From: CAZDDA01 sp964568045
Lineage (GTDB): Bacteria; Bipolaricaulota; Bipolaricaulia; UBA7950; UBA9294
Direction: 5' to 3'
NCBI GenBank assembly: GCA_964568045.1
Contig: CAZMOL010000015.1
Coordinates: forward strand, 1 to 23,598
DNA length: 23,598 nt
Made by a program: the position numbers and the translations under genes. The notes under the pieces were generated by a model. It saw only the letters and a list, made by a program, of their open reading frames with translations, was not told where the DNA came from and did no database searches. Shown in pieces: positions 23,021 through 23,598 of this stretch; position 1 is the first letter of the stretch, and each line of letters opens with the position of its first letter.

Positions 23021-23093
23021 GGAATCCCCTCCATTCTTTTCACGTATCGTACCCGTTGGCGCCATCTGAAAGCAACATATTCCGACCGTCGCT

Positions 23094-23598
23094 TCACTCT
23101 TGGTCACGCTGTGATTTCGTCAGCAGGCGGCCGTTGTCGGCCGCTCGGTTGTCGATCCGTGGAACAAGTGCCATCAGCACGGCTTCACAAGTAATCGCCA
23201 GTCGATCGATCCGACCGCCTGAGAGAACACCGATTGCACCGATCGTTTCCTTGATCTCGGGTGTTCCAGCCATGCGACTTACCGCGTCACTCAACGTGGA
23301 TCCGGCCCGAAGCTTCTCCATTACGGCGTTCGGGAGTTCAAAGCCTGGGCCGTGCCCGAACGTCATCGTTCCGAATTGATCGACGATGACACAGAACTGA
23401 ACATTCAGCGGATAATCACACCCGGGGGACTGAACCAGCCCCGCTTCGATTCCCACTCCGTAGTCCGCCTCACCAAGCGATCTTTTCGCACGCTGCGTCG
23501 CACCGCGGATGACCTGTTCGCCGAACGGCTGGGAGGGCACGCCCGGCTCAACGGGAACCGCGGTCACCTCCAACAGTTCTCCTGAGAACACCGTCTCG
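23094..23598 (-). CDS. Non-canonical purine NTP phosphatase (DUF84/YjjX-like), 5'-truncated
   Basis: Hydrolyses inosine/xanthosine triphosphate to keep deaminated purines out of nucleic acids. The visible part matches YjjX along its length: VEPGVPSQPFGEQVIRGATQRA (close to VESGVPEQPFGSEETRQGA), then YGVGIEAGLV with the catalytic-type Glu, ELPNAVMEKLRAGSTLSDA, and GAIGVLSGGRIDR. The reading frame stays open to the window edge (preceding codons Glu-Thr), and the family has about 20 residues before this point, so the gene is cut rather than starting at the GTG at 23591. The C-terminus carries an extra polar tail after LVPRID. Cytosolic housekeeping role. Confidence 0.88.
   Translation of the reverse strand, partial: ETVFSGELLEVTAVPVEPGVPSQPFGEQVIRGATQRAKRSLGEADYGVGIEAGLVQSPGCDYPLNVQFCVIVDQFGTMTFGHGPGFELPNAVMEKLRAGSTLSDAVSRMAGTPEIKETIGAIGVLSGGRIDRLAITCEAVLMALVPRIDNRAADNGRLLTKSQRDQE

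Noticed and set aside
22097..23194. Plus-strand open frames of 154 and 192 codons opposite the lipoprotein gene
   Set aside because: Arg/Gly-rich shadow frames of a supported minus-strand gene.

Overview
The window looks like chromosomal DNA of an uncultivated diderm (outer-membrane) bacterium, probably a metagenome-assembled genome because a 100-N scaffold gap sits at 8273-8372. An outer membrane is implied by several predicted beta-barrel and PorV-like proteins, two lipoprotein signal peptides and two large secreted proteins with type-IX-secretion/FlgD-Ig-like C-terminal domains. Such proteins with PKD and right-handed beta-helix domains are common in deep-branching candidate phyla (Bipolaricaulota/Acetothermia, WOR-3, Zixibacteria and similar). 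I cannot fix the phylum from sequence reading alone.

Layout, left to right. (1) 1-1450, plus strand: 3' part of upp (uracil phosphoribosyltransferase), then a small exported beta-rich protein made of two similar halves, ending in a strong hairpin shared with the convergent gene. (2) 1448-4034, minus strand: a NosD-like beta-helix protein fused to a DUF192 domain, and a SerB-like HAD phosphatase one base downstream of it. A good sigma70-type promoter precedes the pair. (3) 4217-9507, plus strand: M28 metallopeptidase with a C-terminal helical extension, DUF4015 glycosidase-like protein, queuosine-nucleotide glycosylase (DUF2419/Qng1) and, across the gap, tRNA-guanine transglycosylase with an unusual substrate-loop sequence. 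The last two form a queuine salvage pair. (4) 9504-9696: a cluster of 27-nt hairpin repeats whose stems covary; a fourth copy lies 12 kb away.

(5) 9711-20315, minus strand: the main accessory block. A decayed or frameshifted small lipoprotein is followed by a 1447-residue protease/von Willebrand A/jelly-roll protein, a small outer-membrane-like protein, a PorV-family protein, a 971-residue repeat/PKD protein and a second PorV-family protein. Both giant proteins end in type-IX-like sorting domains, and each is followed by a PorV-family gene. I read this as a candidate export-and-surface-attachment module. (6) 20502-21848, plus strand: two toxin-antitoxin pairs back to back (hicB-hicA, then phd-vapC), with promoters and a palindromic operator, flanked by hairpin repeats. 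(7) 21890-23598, minus strand: a PKD plus beta-helix lipoprotein, and a DUF84/YjjX-type non-canonical purine NTPase cut by the window end.

Functionally the window mixes housekeeping salvage enzymes (UPRTase, Qng1/TGT, NTP sanitation) with a surface/extracellular protein programme and a small toxin-antitoxin islet.
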